Assembly (NCBI RefSeq): GCF_002575655.3
Contig: NC_053039.3
Span: forward strand, 375,697,633-375,761,632
Length of the DNA: 64,000 nt
Direction: 5' to 3'
DNA from: Aegilops tauschii subsp. strangulata
Lineage: Eukaryota > Streptophyta > Magnoliopsida > Poales > Poaceae
Part shown: piece by piece, positions 19,996 to 31,530 of the stretch
Layout: each line of letters starts with the position of its first letter
How positions within the stretch are numbered: the first letter of the stretch is position 1
Made by a program: the position numbers and the translations under genes
The notes under the pieces: generated by a model
Databases searched by the model: none
What the model saw: the letters and a program-made list of their open reading frames with translations, nothing else
What the model was told of the DNA's origin: nothing

Positions 19996-22849
19996 GCATC
20001 ATTGAAATCAGCATGCCTAGCTAGGGCGTTAAACGATGGCGCTTGTTGGGAGGCAACCCAATTTTATTTTTGTCCTTTGTTTTTGCTCCTTTTTAGTATT
20101 AAATAATTCATCTAGCCTCTGTTTAGATGTGGTTTTATGTTTTAATTAGTGTTTGTGCCAAGGAGAACCTTTGGGAAGACTTGGGCGAAGTCTTTGCGAT
20201 CTTGCTGTAAAAAACAGAAACTTCTGCGCTCACGAGATTAGCTGCCATTTTTTTACTGGAGAGTGCTTTTAGGTTGATTCTTTTTGCAGATGATTAATAG
20301 ACAAATTCCTCAGGTCCACCAATTTATTTCAGAATTTTTGGAGTTCCAGAAGTATTCAAAAAAATCAGATTGCTACAGACCGTTCTGTTTTTGACAGATT
20401 CTGTTTTCTATGTGTTGTTTGCTTATTTTGATGAATCTATGAGTAGTATCGGAGGGTATGAACCATAGATAAGTTGGAATACAGTAGATATTATACCAAT
20501 ATGAATTTAGAATGATTTCACAACAGTACCTAAATGGTGTTTTTATTTTCTTATACTAACGGAGCTTACGAGTTTTCTGATGAGTTTTGTGTTGTGAAGT
20601 TTTCAAGTTTTGGGTAGAGATTCGATGGACTATGGAATAAGGAGTGGCAAGAGCCTAAGCTTGGGGATGCCCAAGGCACCCCAAGGTAATATTCAAGGAC
20701 AACCAAGAGCCTAAGCTTGGGGGTCCCCGGATGGCATCCCCTCTTTCGTCTTCGTTCATCGGTAACTTTACTTGGAGCTATATTTTTATTCACCACATGA
20801 TATGTGTTTTTCTTGGAGCGTCATTTTATTTTATTTTGTTTTGCTTTATGTTTGAATAAAATACCAAGATCTGAAATTCTTAAATGTTAGAGAGTCTTCA
20901 CATAGTTGCATGATTATTCGACTACTCATTGATCTTCACTTATATCTTTTGGAGTAGTTTGTCGTTTGCTCTAGTGCTTCACTTATATCTTTTTAGAGGA
21001 CGGCGGTGGTTTTATTTTGAAGAAACAGATGAACTCTCATGCTTCACTTATATTATTTTGAGAGTCTTTAGAACAGCATGGTAATTTGCTTGGGTTATAA
21101 AACTAGTCCTAATATGATGGGCATCCAAGACGGGTATAATAAAAACTTCCATATAAAGTGCATTGAATACTATGAGAAGTTTGATTCTTTATGATTGTTT
21201 TGAGATATGAAGATGGTGATATTAGAGTCATGCTAGTTGAGTAGTTATGAATTTGAGAAATACTTGTGTTAAAGTTTGTGATTCCCGTAGCATGCACGTA
21301 TGGTGAACCGTTATGTGATGAAGTCGGAGCATGATTTATTTATTGATTGTCTTCCTTATGACTGGCGGTCGGGGACGAGCGATGGTCTTTTCCTACCAAT
21401 CTATCCCCCTAGGAGCATGCGGGTAGTACCTCGTTTCGATAACTAATAGATTTTTGCAATAAGTATGTGAGTTCTTTATGACTAATGCTGAGTCCATGGA
21501 TTATACGCACTCTCACCCTCCCACCATTGCTAGCCTCTCTAATACCGCGCACCTTTCACCGGTATCATACACCCACCATATACCTTCCTCAAAACAGCCA
21601 CCATACCTACCTATTATGGCATTTCCATAGCCATTCCGAGATATATTGCCATGCAACTTTTCACCGTTCCATTTATTATGACACGCTTCATCATTGTCAT
21701 ATTGCTTTGCATGATCATGTAGTTGACATTGTATTTATGGCAAAGCCATCGTTCATAATTTTTTCATACATGTCACTCTTGATTCATTGCACATCCCGGT
21801 ACACCGCTGGAGGCATTCACATATAGTCATATTTTGTTCTAAGTATTGAGTTGTAATTCTTGAGTTGTAAGTAAATAAAAGTGTGATGATCATCATTATT
21901 AGAGCATTGTCCCATGTGAGGAAAGGATGATGGAGACTATGATTCCCCCACAAGTTGGGATGAGACTCCGGACGAAAAATACAAAAAAGAGAGAAAAGAG
22001 GCCATAAAAAAAGGAGAAGGCCCAAAAAAACAAAAAAAAAACAAAAAAATGAGAGAAAAAGAGAGAGGGGGCAATGCTACTATCCTTTTATCACACTTGT
22101 GCTTCAAAGTAGCACCATGATCTTCATGATAGAGAGTCTCCTATGTTGTCACTTTCATATACTAGTGGGAATCTTTCATTATAGAACTTGGCTTGTATAT
22201 TCCAATGATGGGCTTCCTCGAAATGCCCTAGGTCTTCGTGAGCAAGCGAGTTGGATGCACACCCACTTAGTTTCTTTTTGAGCTTTCATACACTTATAGC
22301 TCTAGTGCATCCGTTGCATGGCAATCCCTAATCACTCACATTGATATCTGTTGATGGGCATCTCCATAGCCCGTTGATACGCCTAGTTGATGTGAGACTA
22401 TCTTCTCCTTTTTGTCTTCTCCACAACCACCATTCTATTTCACCTATAGTGCTATGTCCATGGCTCATGCTCATGTATTGCGTGAAGATTGAAAAAGTTT
22501 GAGAACATCAAAAGTATGAAACAATTGCTTGGCTTGTCATCGGGGTTGTGCATGATTTAAATATTTTGTGTGATGAAGATAGAGCATAGCCAGACTATAT
22601 GATTTTTTAGGGATAGCTTGCTTTGGCCATGTTATTTTGAGAAGACATGATTGCTTTGTTAGTATGCTTGAAGTATTATTGTTTTCATGTCAATATTAAA
22701 CTTTTGTCTTGAATCTTACGGATCTGAATATTCTTGCCACAATAGAGAAGATTACATTGATAAATATGTTAGGTAGCATTCCACGTCAAAAATTCTGTTT
22801 TTATCATTTACCTACTCGAGGACGAGCAGGAATTAAGCTTGGGGATGCT
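19996..22849 (+). other. E3 non-coding 3' internal region and polypurine tract
   Basis: About 2.85 kb, AT-rich, with no domain on either strand. Features: hairpin TTGGGAGGCAACCCAA near 20047, two AGCCTAAGCTTGGGG repeats (near 20652 and 20709), an A-rich purine run at 22022-22068, and the 3' end CTCGAGGACGAGCAGG then AATTAAGCTTGGGGATGCT (22831-22849), which is the polypurine tract next to the LTR. Confidence 0.7.
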
Positions 22850-23680
22850 TGATACGTCTCCAACGTATCTATAATTTTTGATTGTTCCAAGCTATTATAT
22901 TATCCATCTAGGATGTTTTATATGCATTTATATGCTATTTTATATGATTTTTGGGACTAACCTATTAACCTAGAGCCCAGTGCCAGTTTCTGTTTTTTCC
23001 TTGTTTTTGAGTTTTACAGAAAAGGAATACCAAACAGAGTCCAATTGACGTGCCAATTTTTGATGATTTTTTATGGACCAAAAGAAGCCCCCGGAGTAAA
23101 AGAGTTGGGCCAAAAGAGTCCTGGGCTGCCCATGAGGGTGGGGGCGCGCCCCCCTATCTCGTGGACGGCTCGGAGAGCCCCCTGACGTGAGACCTACGCA
23201 AAAAAATTCCTATAAATACAGAAACCTCCAGAAAATAACCTAGATCGGGAGTTCCGCCGCCGCAATCCTCTGTAGCCACCAAAAACTAATCGGGGCCCTG
23301 TTCCGGCACACTGCCGGAGGGGGGAACCCTCACCGGTGGCCATCTTCATCATCCCGGTGCTCTCCATGACGAGGAGGGAGTAGTTCACCCTCGGGGCTGA
23401 GGGTATGTACCGCTAGCTATGTGTTTGATCTCTCTCTCTTTCTCTCTTGTGTTCTTGATTTGGCACGATCTTGATGTATCGTGAGCTTTGCAATTATAGT
23501 TGGATCTTATGATGTTTCTCCCCCTCTACTCTCTTGTAATGGATTGAGTTTTCTCTTTGAAGTTATCTTATCGGATTGAGTCTTTAAGGATTTGAGAACA
23601 CTTGATGTATGTCTTGCATGCACTTATCTGTGGTGACAATGGGATATTCACGTGATCTACTTGATGTATGTTTTGGTGAT
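22850..23680 (+). repeat. E3 3' LTR, left part
   Basis: 831 bp starting TGATACGTCTCC. It matches 5' LTR 17427-18248 and stops at the E4 insertion (GTGAT 23676-23680); the match resumes at 43761. Confidence 0.93.
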
Positions 23681-24295
23681 TGTCGAGGATATACCCCGCG
23701 GCGTAACCCGGCCGGAAGTATAACCCGACCGGACTTGGCGACTCACTAATGACCTGCCCTGACTGGACGACTCACTAAGTGACCCGCCCGAGCCTGGCAA
23801 CTCATGAGTGACCCGGCGAGCGGGTCAGAGGAACGACAAGACCCGATGGCCCAGAAGGCGGTTTATGGAAGGCCGGTTTATGAGGAAAGCACAAGAAATA
23901 TTCTCCTACAAAGGAAGCAAGACTAGGACTCCACTTATAATAGAGTAATCCTAATACAACTAGGACTAGTCATGTAAACCGCCCCTTCAACATATATAAG
24001 AAGGGGCAGGACACCCCAAAAAAGTAAGAAAATAATCTCTAAGGCTAGACACAACTAGGAGAGTCGGTTTACGGTGACTCCCTCATGAGCATAATGACAC
24101 CTAGCCACAAACAGCATGTAGGGCTATTACCGGATGATGTTTTCCAGGGCCCGAAGTTGTCTAAATCCTTGTCTTGTGTGTTGATCCGCCTCGCGTCTCT
24201 CGATTCCGACCAACCCCTTCAAGCTACCGCGTAGATGCGTTGACCTCACGACTAAGTCCTCACACTAGGACATCTGCCGTGACAAATTCATGACA
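23681..24295 (+). repeat. E4 5' LTR
   Basis: 615 bp, TGTCGAGGATATACC...TTCATGACA. TATA box (ATATATAA, 23991-23998) sits in the loop of a perfect 8-bp inverted repeat, GCCCCTTC 23981-23988 and GAAGGGGC 24000-24007. Confidence 0.93.
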
Positions 24296-24297
24296 GT

Positions 24298-24315
24298 TGA
24301 CGCCCACCGTAGGGC
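24298..24315 (+). promoter_or_regulatory. E4 primer-binding site for tRNA-Lys(CUU)
   Basis: TGACGCCCACCGTAGGGC differs from the complement of the tRNA-Lys(CUU) 3' end only by two G-to-A changes. It lies two bases after the LTR end. The tRNA match uses the standard plant tRNA-Lys(CUU) sequence from memory. Confidence 0.8.
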
Positions 24316-25368
24316 TTGCGCACGGTGGTGATGAGTTCTTGGAGGGAGCTCTCCTAAGGTTCGAGGGGCTCACGATCATCCAGATGATGAAGAGCCGGCG
24401 TTGAAAGCTTCATATCAATAAAAGATTCCACATGTTCATTACGGAGTTTTCGGCCACTGGTATGGAAGGATCTGCGTCGTTGATGAACAATTGGAACAGT
24501 GTATATGAGATTGGATCAAGAGGAGAGTTGGAGTTGTATCTGTGTACGCTGCTACGCGTGACCAGGCGATCCATCGAAACAGATTAAAATTCTGCTGCAG
24601 AGTCGGCAGATCTTCAAGTCGCCGAGACGGTTTCCACTATAACCTATTTTTCGGATTGGACATACTACAAGTCCCGAGGCATCAACTCGTCTACCAGAAG
24701 TACTACTTACGTAGAGGCAGTGCTACTGGAGTACTACACTTCATATTTTTGAATCCTTTAATGGCTGTCGAGCGCGGCATCTACTGATCCATCAAGCCAT
24801 CACGTCAAATCAGCCCATATCCGAGTCAAACCGGCGCAGCTCGCTTTACGGCGAAGGCTAACACTCGAAAATCATCTTCGGTAATTGCTATTTTGGTCAC
24901 ACCACGTGTCAGGCCTGATACGAATACGGCCTCCAATGCCTGATTACTCAATGCAACAAACTCCAATGGTTAGTCGATGCAAGATCGGATCAATCTCCAG
25001 TTTCCAAAAACTACAAGGCAAAAGTTGTGGAGTGTTTACCGCCGGCAAGCCAGGGACTCGATCTCTATTTCCATCCCCGAGTTGCTGTTGCGGCTTTGCT
25101 CCATCTCTGCGGAGTCACCACTTCTCCGACTCCGTCTCGCCCCTGCGGGCCTGCCGGCGCGGTTTCAAGCTGTCTCCGATATCGGTCTGCATCGCGTGCT
25201 TCCGCTCACCTTATCTTTGAGCCGCCACTACTATTCCACGCGCGCGTGTGTGCGCACAGCCATCCGGCTCGTATCTGCTGTTAACCGCTCTGAGCCGCCC
25301 CAGCTACTGTTTGCACCCCTGCCCGCTCGCGCCGCATCCGCTGGCTCGCCGGCCATGAGTTCTCTGCC
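24316..25368. other. E4 internal region left of E5
   Basis: About 1.05 kb, GC-moderate, no retroviral motif. Short open frames on the + strand near 24885-25417 are rich in Arg, Ser and Pro and do not look conserved. Confidence 0.6.
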
Positions 25369-25715
25369 GGACAAAATTTCTGTTCTAACCTTTTCTATAA
25401 ACTTAATCATAAATTGACCTCGTTTTGAAAAGATTTTTAAATCTGACCTTTTTTGGTCACACCAACATCCTTGGCGTCTGGTTTGCATGGCAGACGCCAG
25501 GGTGCGTGGCGTTTGGCCCTGGCCCATACTTGCTTGGTTGGCGCTGATGTGGCGATGCGGAGACGCCATCCATCTTGACGTCTGGGGGAAACGCCATAGC
25601 CCTTGGCGTTTAGTCCTACTCCATCACTTAAACAAAGAAAAGGCTACATGCACCATTAATGAAGTTGCTTCTACAAAAAAATATCTTGATTAACTCCCGT
25701 AATTAATGGCTTGCT
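25369..25715 (+). repeat. E5 left terminal inverted repeat
   Basis: Aligns with the reverse complement of 27402-27748 with scattered substitutions and small indels, from GGACAAAATTTCTG to the TTAACTCCCGTAATTAATGG region. Contains at least six GGCGT or ACGCC motifs, possible transposase-binding repeats. Confidence 0.9.
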
Positions 25716-26283
25716 TGATAGCCCAGCCCATGCTAGAGCATGTATGGTTACCTCATCCTAATTTGGTACTACCTCTCTCTCAGTTTACAGGGCGTGCGCG
25801 TATCCCTAGGTCGTCAATTTGACCAACCTAATACAAATCATATATTACAAAAAATATACCAACATAAACTTCGGAGTTTCTACTTTCAAAAGGTATAATT
25901 TTTGTGTTATATAGTTTATATTAGGGTGATAAAATTGACAACATAGGTATACGCGCAGGACTTGTAAACTGAAACAGAGGTAGTATCATGCACGCAAAAA
26001 GATAAGGAGAAGAAAATAAAGAGATCTGCCTTGAATTTTAAGGGATTACAATTACAGTATATGAGATGATCTCTTGACCAAATCACCACTTGTTTTTTTC
26101 TTCACAAGAATTTACAAGCTGCTAGAACACACAAACGTAGTCTTCACACATACCCATCTGGCTATGTTTAGCAAAACAGGAGACAATGTACAAAAAAGAT
26201 CAAAATTCAGGATCCAAACAAAATACCTTGGTCTTGGCGTAGGCACGTCTAGACAACAAACGAAATACTCCTCTGTGTAGTTA

Positions 26284-27204
26284 GGACTTGGCAAATCCAA
26301 CTCTTCAAACGTCCACGGGCGCGTCTAGGCGCGTCCGTGGACAGTGACCGGCCATGCCTTAAAAATGCATTCCACATCCACAGAGCCCGACCGCTGCCGT
26401 GCACGGGCCTCCTCCCAGGCGCGGCAGAGCGCAAGTCGGACGGCCATCTCCTTTTCGGGGCGCGTGGGATGAGTTCGGAGTCGACGGATCTGGAGGTGAA
26501 GGACTCGGATCCGCTGCCCGCCATGTCGGAGACGGTCGGAAGGAGCCGAAGACGAGCTTGGGTGGCGGAGCAGAGTGGAGGGGAGGGGAGGGAAGTGGCT
26601 AGGTTTTGGTCCGGCGAGCGGATGGGAAGAAATTTATGTGGGGTCGGGTGGGCCAGTGTGGGCCGGGTCCGACGTGGCGGGTGTGCCCGGACGTCTCCAT
26701 ATCCGCCCCATATTTGTCCTGGAGATGAGGGTTGCCGGTCTGTCTGGGCATTTGAGGGGGCCACCGTCAATGTGGGCGGCAGACGGATGGACGAGCTACT
26801 GTCATGTTGTTTGAACATGGAACAGACGCCAGCACCGGGAAGCGGTGCGCGCGGCGCTCTTTCGGTCGGCGTGTTGATTCAATGATGGCGCGAGTGAGTG
26901 GTCGCGTCTGCTCTGGTCCTCATGAATGCGGACACTCACGCTCTGGATCTACGCTGAACGTTTCGAGCGGGAAGCGTGCACCGGCGAGGGAGGAGGGTTT
27001 GGGTGGGCTAGGGATGTCAGAAGCGGGCGTGACAGCTGTCCCGACTCCCGGAAAGCTCCTCCACATTTTTTCTCCGGTTTGTGAAAGAAAAAGCGTCGGG
27101 ACCACGCCGTAGACCGATACAGGATCATGTTGGATGGATTCTTTGTCCAAACAGAACGGTCCGGACGGTCGCGGAAGGTTTGAGAGTCAGCGTTGGAGAT
27201 GCCC
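26284..27204. mobile_element. Possible degenerate PIF/Harbinger-like element inside E5
   Basis: A GC-rich 921-bp segment flanked by TTA on both sides (26281-26283, 27205-27207). Its right end reads, in reverse complement, GGGCATCTCCAACGC, a common start for small grass DNA transposons. The left end GGACTTGGCAAATCCAAC matches only partly. A minus-strand frame near 26523 (MAGSGSESFTSR) has no family I recognise. A 3-bp duplication can occur by chance, so this is weak. Confidence 0.33.
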
Positions 27205-27401
27205 TTAATAGGCTAACAACCGCAGATACTACAGAAAAGTAAATCATCATGCGATTAATTAATTTAAAACCGGATCACCATATTAATCTCCTAGAAATCT
27301 GCTCCATCTCACCCTGACGCCTCATCCAAAGTCGATCCGTAGGAAATTTGTCGTCATTGGTTGCATTTAGGTGTGGGTTAATTCGTTTTGCAATGATGGT
27401 T

Positions 27402-27748
27402 AGCAGGCTTTTTATTACGGGAGTAATTAATCAAGAGAATTGTTTATAGAAGCAACTCTAATAATGGTGCATGTAGCTTTTTTGGTTTAAGTGATGGAGT
27501 AGGGCCAAACGCCAAGAGCTATGGCGTTTCCCTAAACGCCAAGATGGATGGCATCTCCACATCGCCACATCAACGCCAACCAGGCAAGTGTGGGCCAAGG
27601 CCAAACGCCATGCACTCTGGCGTCTGCCGTGCAAATCAGACGCCAAAGATGTTGGCGTGACCAAAAAAGATCAGATTCGAAAATCTTTTTGAAACGAGGT
27701 CAATTCATGATTAAGTTTACACAAAAGGTCAGAACAGAAATTTTGTCC
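27402..27748 (-). repeat. E5 right terminal inverted repeat
   Basis: Reverse-complement partner of 25369-25715; the outer 14 bases are identical in inverted orientation. Confidence 0.9.
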
Positions 27749-27757
27749 TTCTCTGCC

Positions 27758-29556
27758 ATGGCCGAGTTGCTGGAACAGCCTTGTTGACTCGCCGCCTCTA
27801 CTAAACCGCTGCGCCTCGGAACCGCCCCGTTTCGGCTGGGTTGTCGCGTGGATGCATCGCTGGTCTCTGTTCCTCACGGGTCAAGGGTTTCAGTCCAAGT
27901 TTCTTCAGGAGCTAGCACCCGCGTTCCTGCTATTTAATTACCCAGAGAAAGTCACATGGGAATATATACTTCGGTCAAATCCCTCATACAGTACAAGCGT
28001 CGAATGAGTTCCTGGCACGATGGATTTACTCAGCGGACGATAAAAAAAATGCAGCGCGGCGCGCAAAGGCTGCAGGCGTTTTGGGCGCTCCACTCACAAG
28101 GCCGGGGTTTGTACGCTGTTGTTAAAGAGCAGTGCGTGCACACGCTGGCACTTCAATCAGGTCCTCCATGAGAGATTAAGACAACCGGAGAAGGTCACGT
28201 GGAGATATCAGACATTTGATATGTTTTGATCCCAGTATCCACGTTCATCCGACAAATAAATATCAGGTGCTATCTTATCTATCTATTTTTAGTGTATATT
28301 GTTTTTATTAAAAAACAATCGCTCTGGTCTGTGATATTTTTTCGCAGGATTATTGTTTATTACAATGGTGTCGCACAAGGGGCGTGCACCAGTATTATTT
28401 TTGCACTAGCGCTTGTCCGTGCTGTGCTGCTTGACGAGTACGTGCAAAGGTCGTCACCCCCGCTACATCAACACACGTGACTGACTCATTGTCCGTGTCC
28501 ATGGCCAACTTACCTGCGTCTGTGCCGTTTCCAACGCCACGACCGACTCTCTCGTCCGCACCGGCTTACAATGCTACGGCCGACTCATCCGTCTGCTCCT
28601 GCGGGCGACTCATCCATGATTGATTTTAGCTTCACCGTGGTGATCATCAACTCCACGGTGGATAATTTTTGACCTAACATATCAGGTGAAATCCATCCAG
28701 TATATTTTTACATTACATACTAATTTCTTTAAAAAAGGGCAATTACTTTGGCTTACGATATTTTTTGATGCAGGACAGGTATTCACTGTCAGAGCGATGG
28801 TCATGCCATGGATATCATGAGTCAGCATCTGACCCGACATAATGCTCAATGAATATATGTGCAAGTCGCCGCCTCTGCGGCCCAGTTTATATCTACATGA
28901 CGAGGCTGAACCGCCCGTCCGCGCGGTTTTACCGCGCCTGCGATCGACTCGCCCGTCCACATCGGCTTACAATGTCGTGGCCGACTCATCTGTCCGAGCT
29001 GCCTCTGATGCTGCGGTCGTCTTTGTCGTTCGTCTCTCGCGGCCTGGTCTATATCAACATACCGGGCCGCACCTGTCTGCATGAGCTGTTTATTGAGTAT
29101 GAGCAGCTTGGGTAGCCCGGTTTTCTTTCAACAAAATGGAGGCAAATTATCATATACTATCAACCGCCGTCTGCACTGGGTGGCTCAATGGGCAGGCGCA
29201 CAAGTCGCCGCCACTACAGTTTGGTTAACTTCAAATAGCCAGTTGGAAGGAACCATCGGCCGAGTTGCTGACACGGCTCATACGGGATCATTTATAACAC
29301 GCCACAGTCACCTCCACCTTCTGTGGATTCACATCGTGCTATCAACACCAATGATATACAACTTATGCCGGTTTATATCACGGTCAAATATGGAGAATCT
29401 CAAGCCAACTCCTCGAGTCGCCTTGAGACTCGGGGGCTACAATGATATGACTCAGCAAATGTTGCCAGTTTTCAGTGAATTCAAGAACCCCAAGACGTTG
29501 GAGGGAAAGATAACCCGGTCCCGGAGGCTACTACCATATTGATGAAAATTTAAGGG
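27758..29556. other. E4 internal region right of E5, with a diverged duplication
   Basis: No coding domain. Two related segments occur: about 28530-28610 and 28930-29010 share ACCGGCTTACAATG/ATCGGCTTACAATG and GGCCGACTCATC. Upstream of each lies an AT-rich block ending in a GATATTTTTT-type run (28339, 28759). This suggests an old duplication of about 410 bp. An ACTCGGGGGCTACAA motif at 29427 resembles the polypurine tract. Confidence 0.5.
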
Positions 29557-29855
29557 CCGTCAGAAAATTTCCGGTTCAAAATGAAGAATGCCGGTTTAAA
29601 ATCCGGTTCAAGGGAAATCTGTTCTCCCACAAAGCTCTGAAGCTCTCAAATCCGGTTTAAGAATTTCCGATTAAAAAAGAATTAATCTCTCGCAAGTTCG
29701 AGTATAAAGGTCGTCAGAAAATTTCCGGCTGAAAATGAAGATTTCGATTTAAAATCCGGTTCAAGGGAAAGATGTCTCCCATAAAGCTTTGCAGCTCTCA
29801 ATATCCGGTTTAACATCCGGTTCAAGAAGAAATATCTCTCGCAAAGTTCGAGTTC
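29557..29855. repeat. E4 tandem duplication, two units of about 154 bp
   Basis: GTCAGAAAATTTCCGG begins at 29559 and again at 29713. Both units share AAAATCCGGTTCAAGGGAAA and a terminal ATCTCTCGCAA(A)GTTCGAG block. The second unit is slightly shorter. Confidence 0.85.
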
Positions 29856-30341
29856 TCAGAAAAGTTAAAGGGACCAAAGAGAGTCTATTGCGAAAGCACA
29901 ACTCAAACATAGGCGCCCATTGAGCACATCTCAAAATATTGCTTGGGGCTCTTTTGTTCTAAAGAACAAAGAGTCTATAACCTTGTAATAGGCTATAAAA
30001 GCCAGGCTTGGAAGCCAGGTGTATTCACCTAAAACCCCAGGTTATCCTGCCTTTTTAAGTAAGTCACTCCGCCCAGGTAATCCTGGAATGACCCGCCGAA
30101 CGTTAGACAAGTCAATCTTATGCAGACCCTGAACTTGTCAAAGTTAAAACGATGATTGGTTAATGTGAGGTCCATCTTATAAGGTTTTTAAAATGGTTTA
30201 ACTCAGTGGCCTCGCAGCCCATGAAAAGCCTCGTTTTGGGCCTGGCAGCCCATGAAAAGCCTTGCTTCTTGTATGTTTTCGCAGATTCTTTCTTTTTGAG
30301 GTTTATTTGATAAGACTTATAAAGTTTTATTGTAAATCACT

Positions 30342-30638
30342 GGTGTTTATTAACCCGGCCTGGCTTTTGACTATAAGTCGCCAGTATGAGATGAGATATT
30401 ATCCGGTGTTTATTAACCTGGCCTGGCTTTTGACTATAAGTCGCCAGTATGAGATGATATATTATCCGGTGTTTATTAACCCGGCCTGGCTTTTGACTAT
30501 AAGTCGCCAGTATGAGATGAGATATTATCCGGTGTTTATTTACTCGGCCTGGCTTTGGACTATAAGTCGCCAGTATGATGATAAATTATCCGGTGTTTAT
30601 TAACCCAGCCTGGCTTTGGACTATAAGTCGCCAGTATA
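30342..30638. repeat. E4 tandem array, five units of 61-63 bp
   Basis: GGTGTTTATT starts at 30342, 30405, 30468, 30531 and 30592. Units read TTAACCCGGCCTGGCTTTTG, ACTATAAGTCGCCAGTATGA, GATGAGATATTATCC with few changes; the last is partial. The period is mostly divisible by three (63), so a 113-codon + strand frame stays open across it, but it has no features of a real protein. Confidence 0.93.
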
Positions 30639-30859
30639 TATTTGGATTGCGCCATTGGAATCATGCGCTTATAAATCATTGGGTATATTATTCAAGTCTT
30701 TAAATAGCCAACATGGCTGGATTTTATTATGGTTATCAATAACCAATATTATGATTGAGGTTTTCAAAGTCGCTTCAGCGTAATGGCTATTATTTTATCA
30801 ATTGATATAATTTATTCTCCAAGGGAAGGAATAGTCCCGAGTCGCTGCAGGCTTACGAC

Positions 30860-31530
30860 CCGGCACTTGGGGGCTACATTATTCAAGTTGAGATTACATC
30901 AAATATGCAAGTCTCATCTCGCTGCAAGCATGCACCATGACACTTGGGGGCTAATGCAAAGTCATTTTTTGCTCACCTTATTGAAGACCCGACTCATCAC
31001 ATTGTAATGGGCCGGCTCTTGGGGGCTACTAATTTTTCATGTCAACAATTCAAGGTACACAAGGCTTAATCCATTATATTGAAGGGTCCGCTGCTCAGTT
31101 GGTAAAGCACAAAGCTCTTAACCTTGTGGACGTGGGTTCAAGCCCCCTGATGGGGGTTACATCATGTGATGTTCGTTTCAAAGAAGTATATATAAAGTCC
31201 CAGCTCAATATTATCTTACTGAGCCGGCCCTTGGGGCTACACGTTGCTCGAATCTACATGATCATATTTACAAAAGTCCCTGCTCATTATTGCATAATGA
31301 CCCGGCCCTTGGGGGCTACACTGGTTGAAGTTTTTTGAGTATAAGGCAATTACAAGTCCCACGTTGCTGCAAGCATAACACCCCGGCACTTGGGGGCTAC
31401 ATATGTGGAATATTCAGTTCTGATTAGTGACTGAGATGAACAATCTGGATTTCTTCAAGGTTGCAACATTTATATTGAAACAAGTCTTAAGCTATCACTA
31501 TGTTCTCCTCTTAAGACTTGGGGGCTACAG
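30860..31530. repeat. E4 cluster of polypurine-tract-like motifs
   Basis: CTTGGGGGCTA or a one-base variant occurs at about 30866, 30940, 31019, 31229, 31310, 31387 and 31521. Most copies follow CCCGGCA or a similar C-rich block. The real polypurine tract at 31973-31986 (AAACTGGGGGCTAA) has the same core. Spacing is 70-210 bp, so this is a dispersed series rather than a strict tandem array. Confidence 0.8.
31084..31156 (+). pseudogene. tRNA-Lys(CUU)-like sequence, degenerate
   Basis: A 73-base segment aligns end to end with plant tRNA-Lys(CUU). The D-arm region (GCTCAGTTGGTA, then AAGC) is present, the anticodon loop CTCTTAA contains the CTT anticodon, and the 3' anticodon strand CCTTG and T-loop GGGTTCAAGCCCC are near-identical. 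The B box GTTCAAGCC fits the relaxed Pol III consensus. The acceptor arms (GGGTCCG and GATGGGG) cannot pair and the T and D stems have mismatches, so it is not a working tRNA. It sits in the internal region of E4, whose primer site complements the same tRNA. The orientation is the same as the element transcript. Confidence 0.75.

Larger units (their letters stand above)
25369..27748. mobile_element. E5: Mutator-like (MULE) DNA transposon, non-autonomous, 2380 bp
   Basis: Ends GGACAAAATTTCTG...CAGAAATTTTGTCC. A perfect 9-bp TSD TTCTCTGCC lies at 25360-25368 and 27749-27757; 9 bp is diagnostic for Mutator-type elements. Terminal inverted repeats are about 347 bp long (25369-25715 and 27402-27748) and packed with GGCGT/ACGCC motifs. 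No MURA transposase frame is visible between them. The 1.7-kb interior changes sharply to GC-rich DNA at about 26290-27200, which is either a nested small transposon or captured sequence. Confidence 0.93.

Noticed and set aside
24885..25417. Coding gene in the E4 left internal region
   Set aside because: Three overlapping frames of biased composition, no motif and no consistent start context.
26249..26885. Gene captured by the MULE
   Set aside because: Open frames on both strands of a GC-rich block with no recognised protein; left as a question in the findings.
30262..30603. 113-codon ORF with internal repeats
   Set aside because: Produced by the 63-bp tandem array, whose period is divisible by three.
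31084..31156. Functional tRNA-Lys gene
   Set aside because: Acceptor arms cannot pair and several stem pairs are lost; kept as a tRNA-like pseudogene only.
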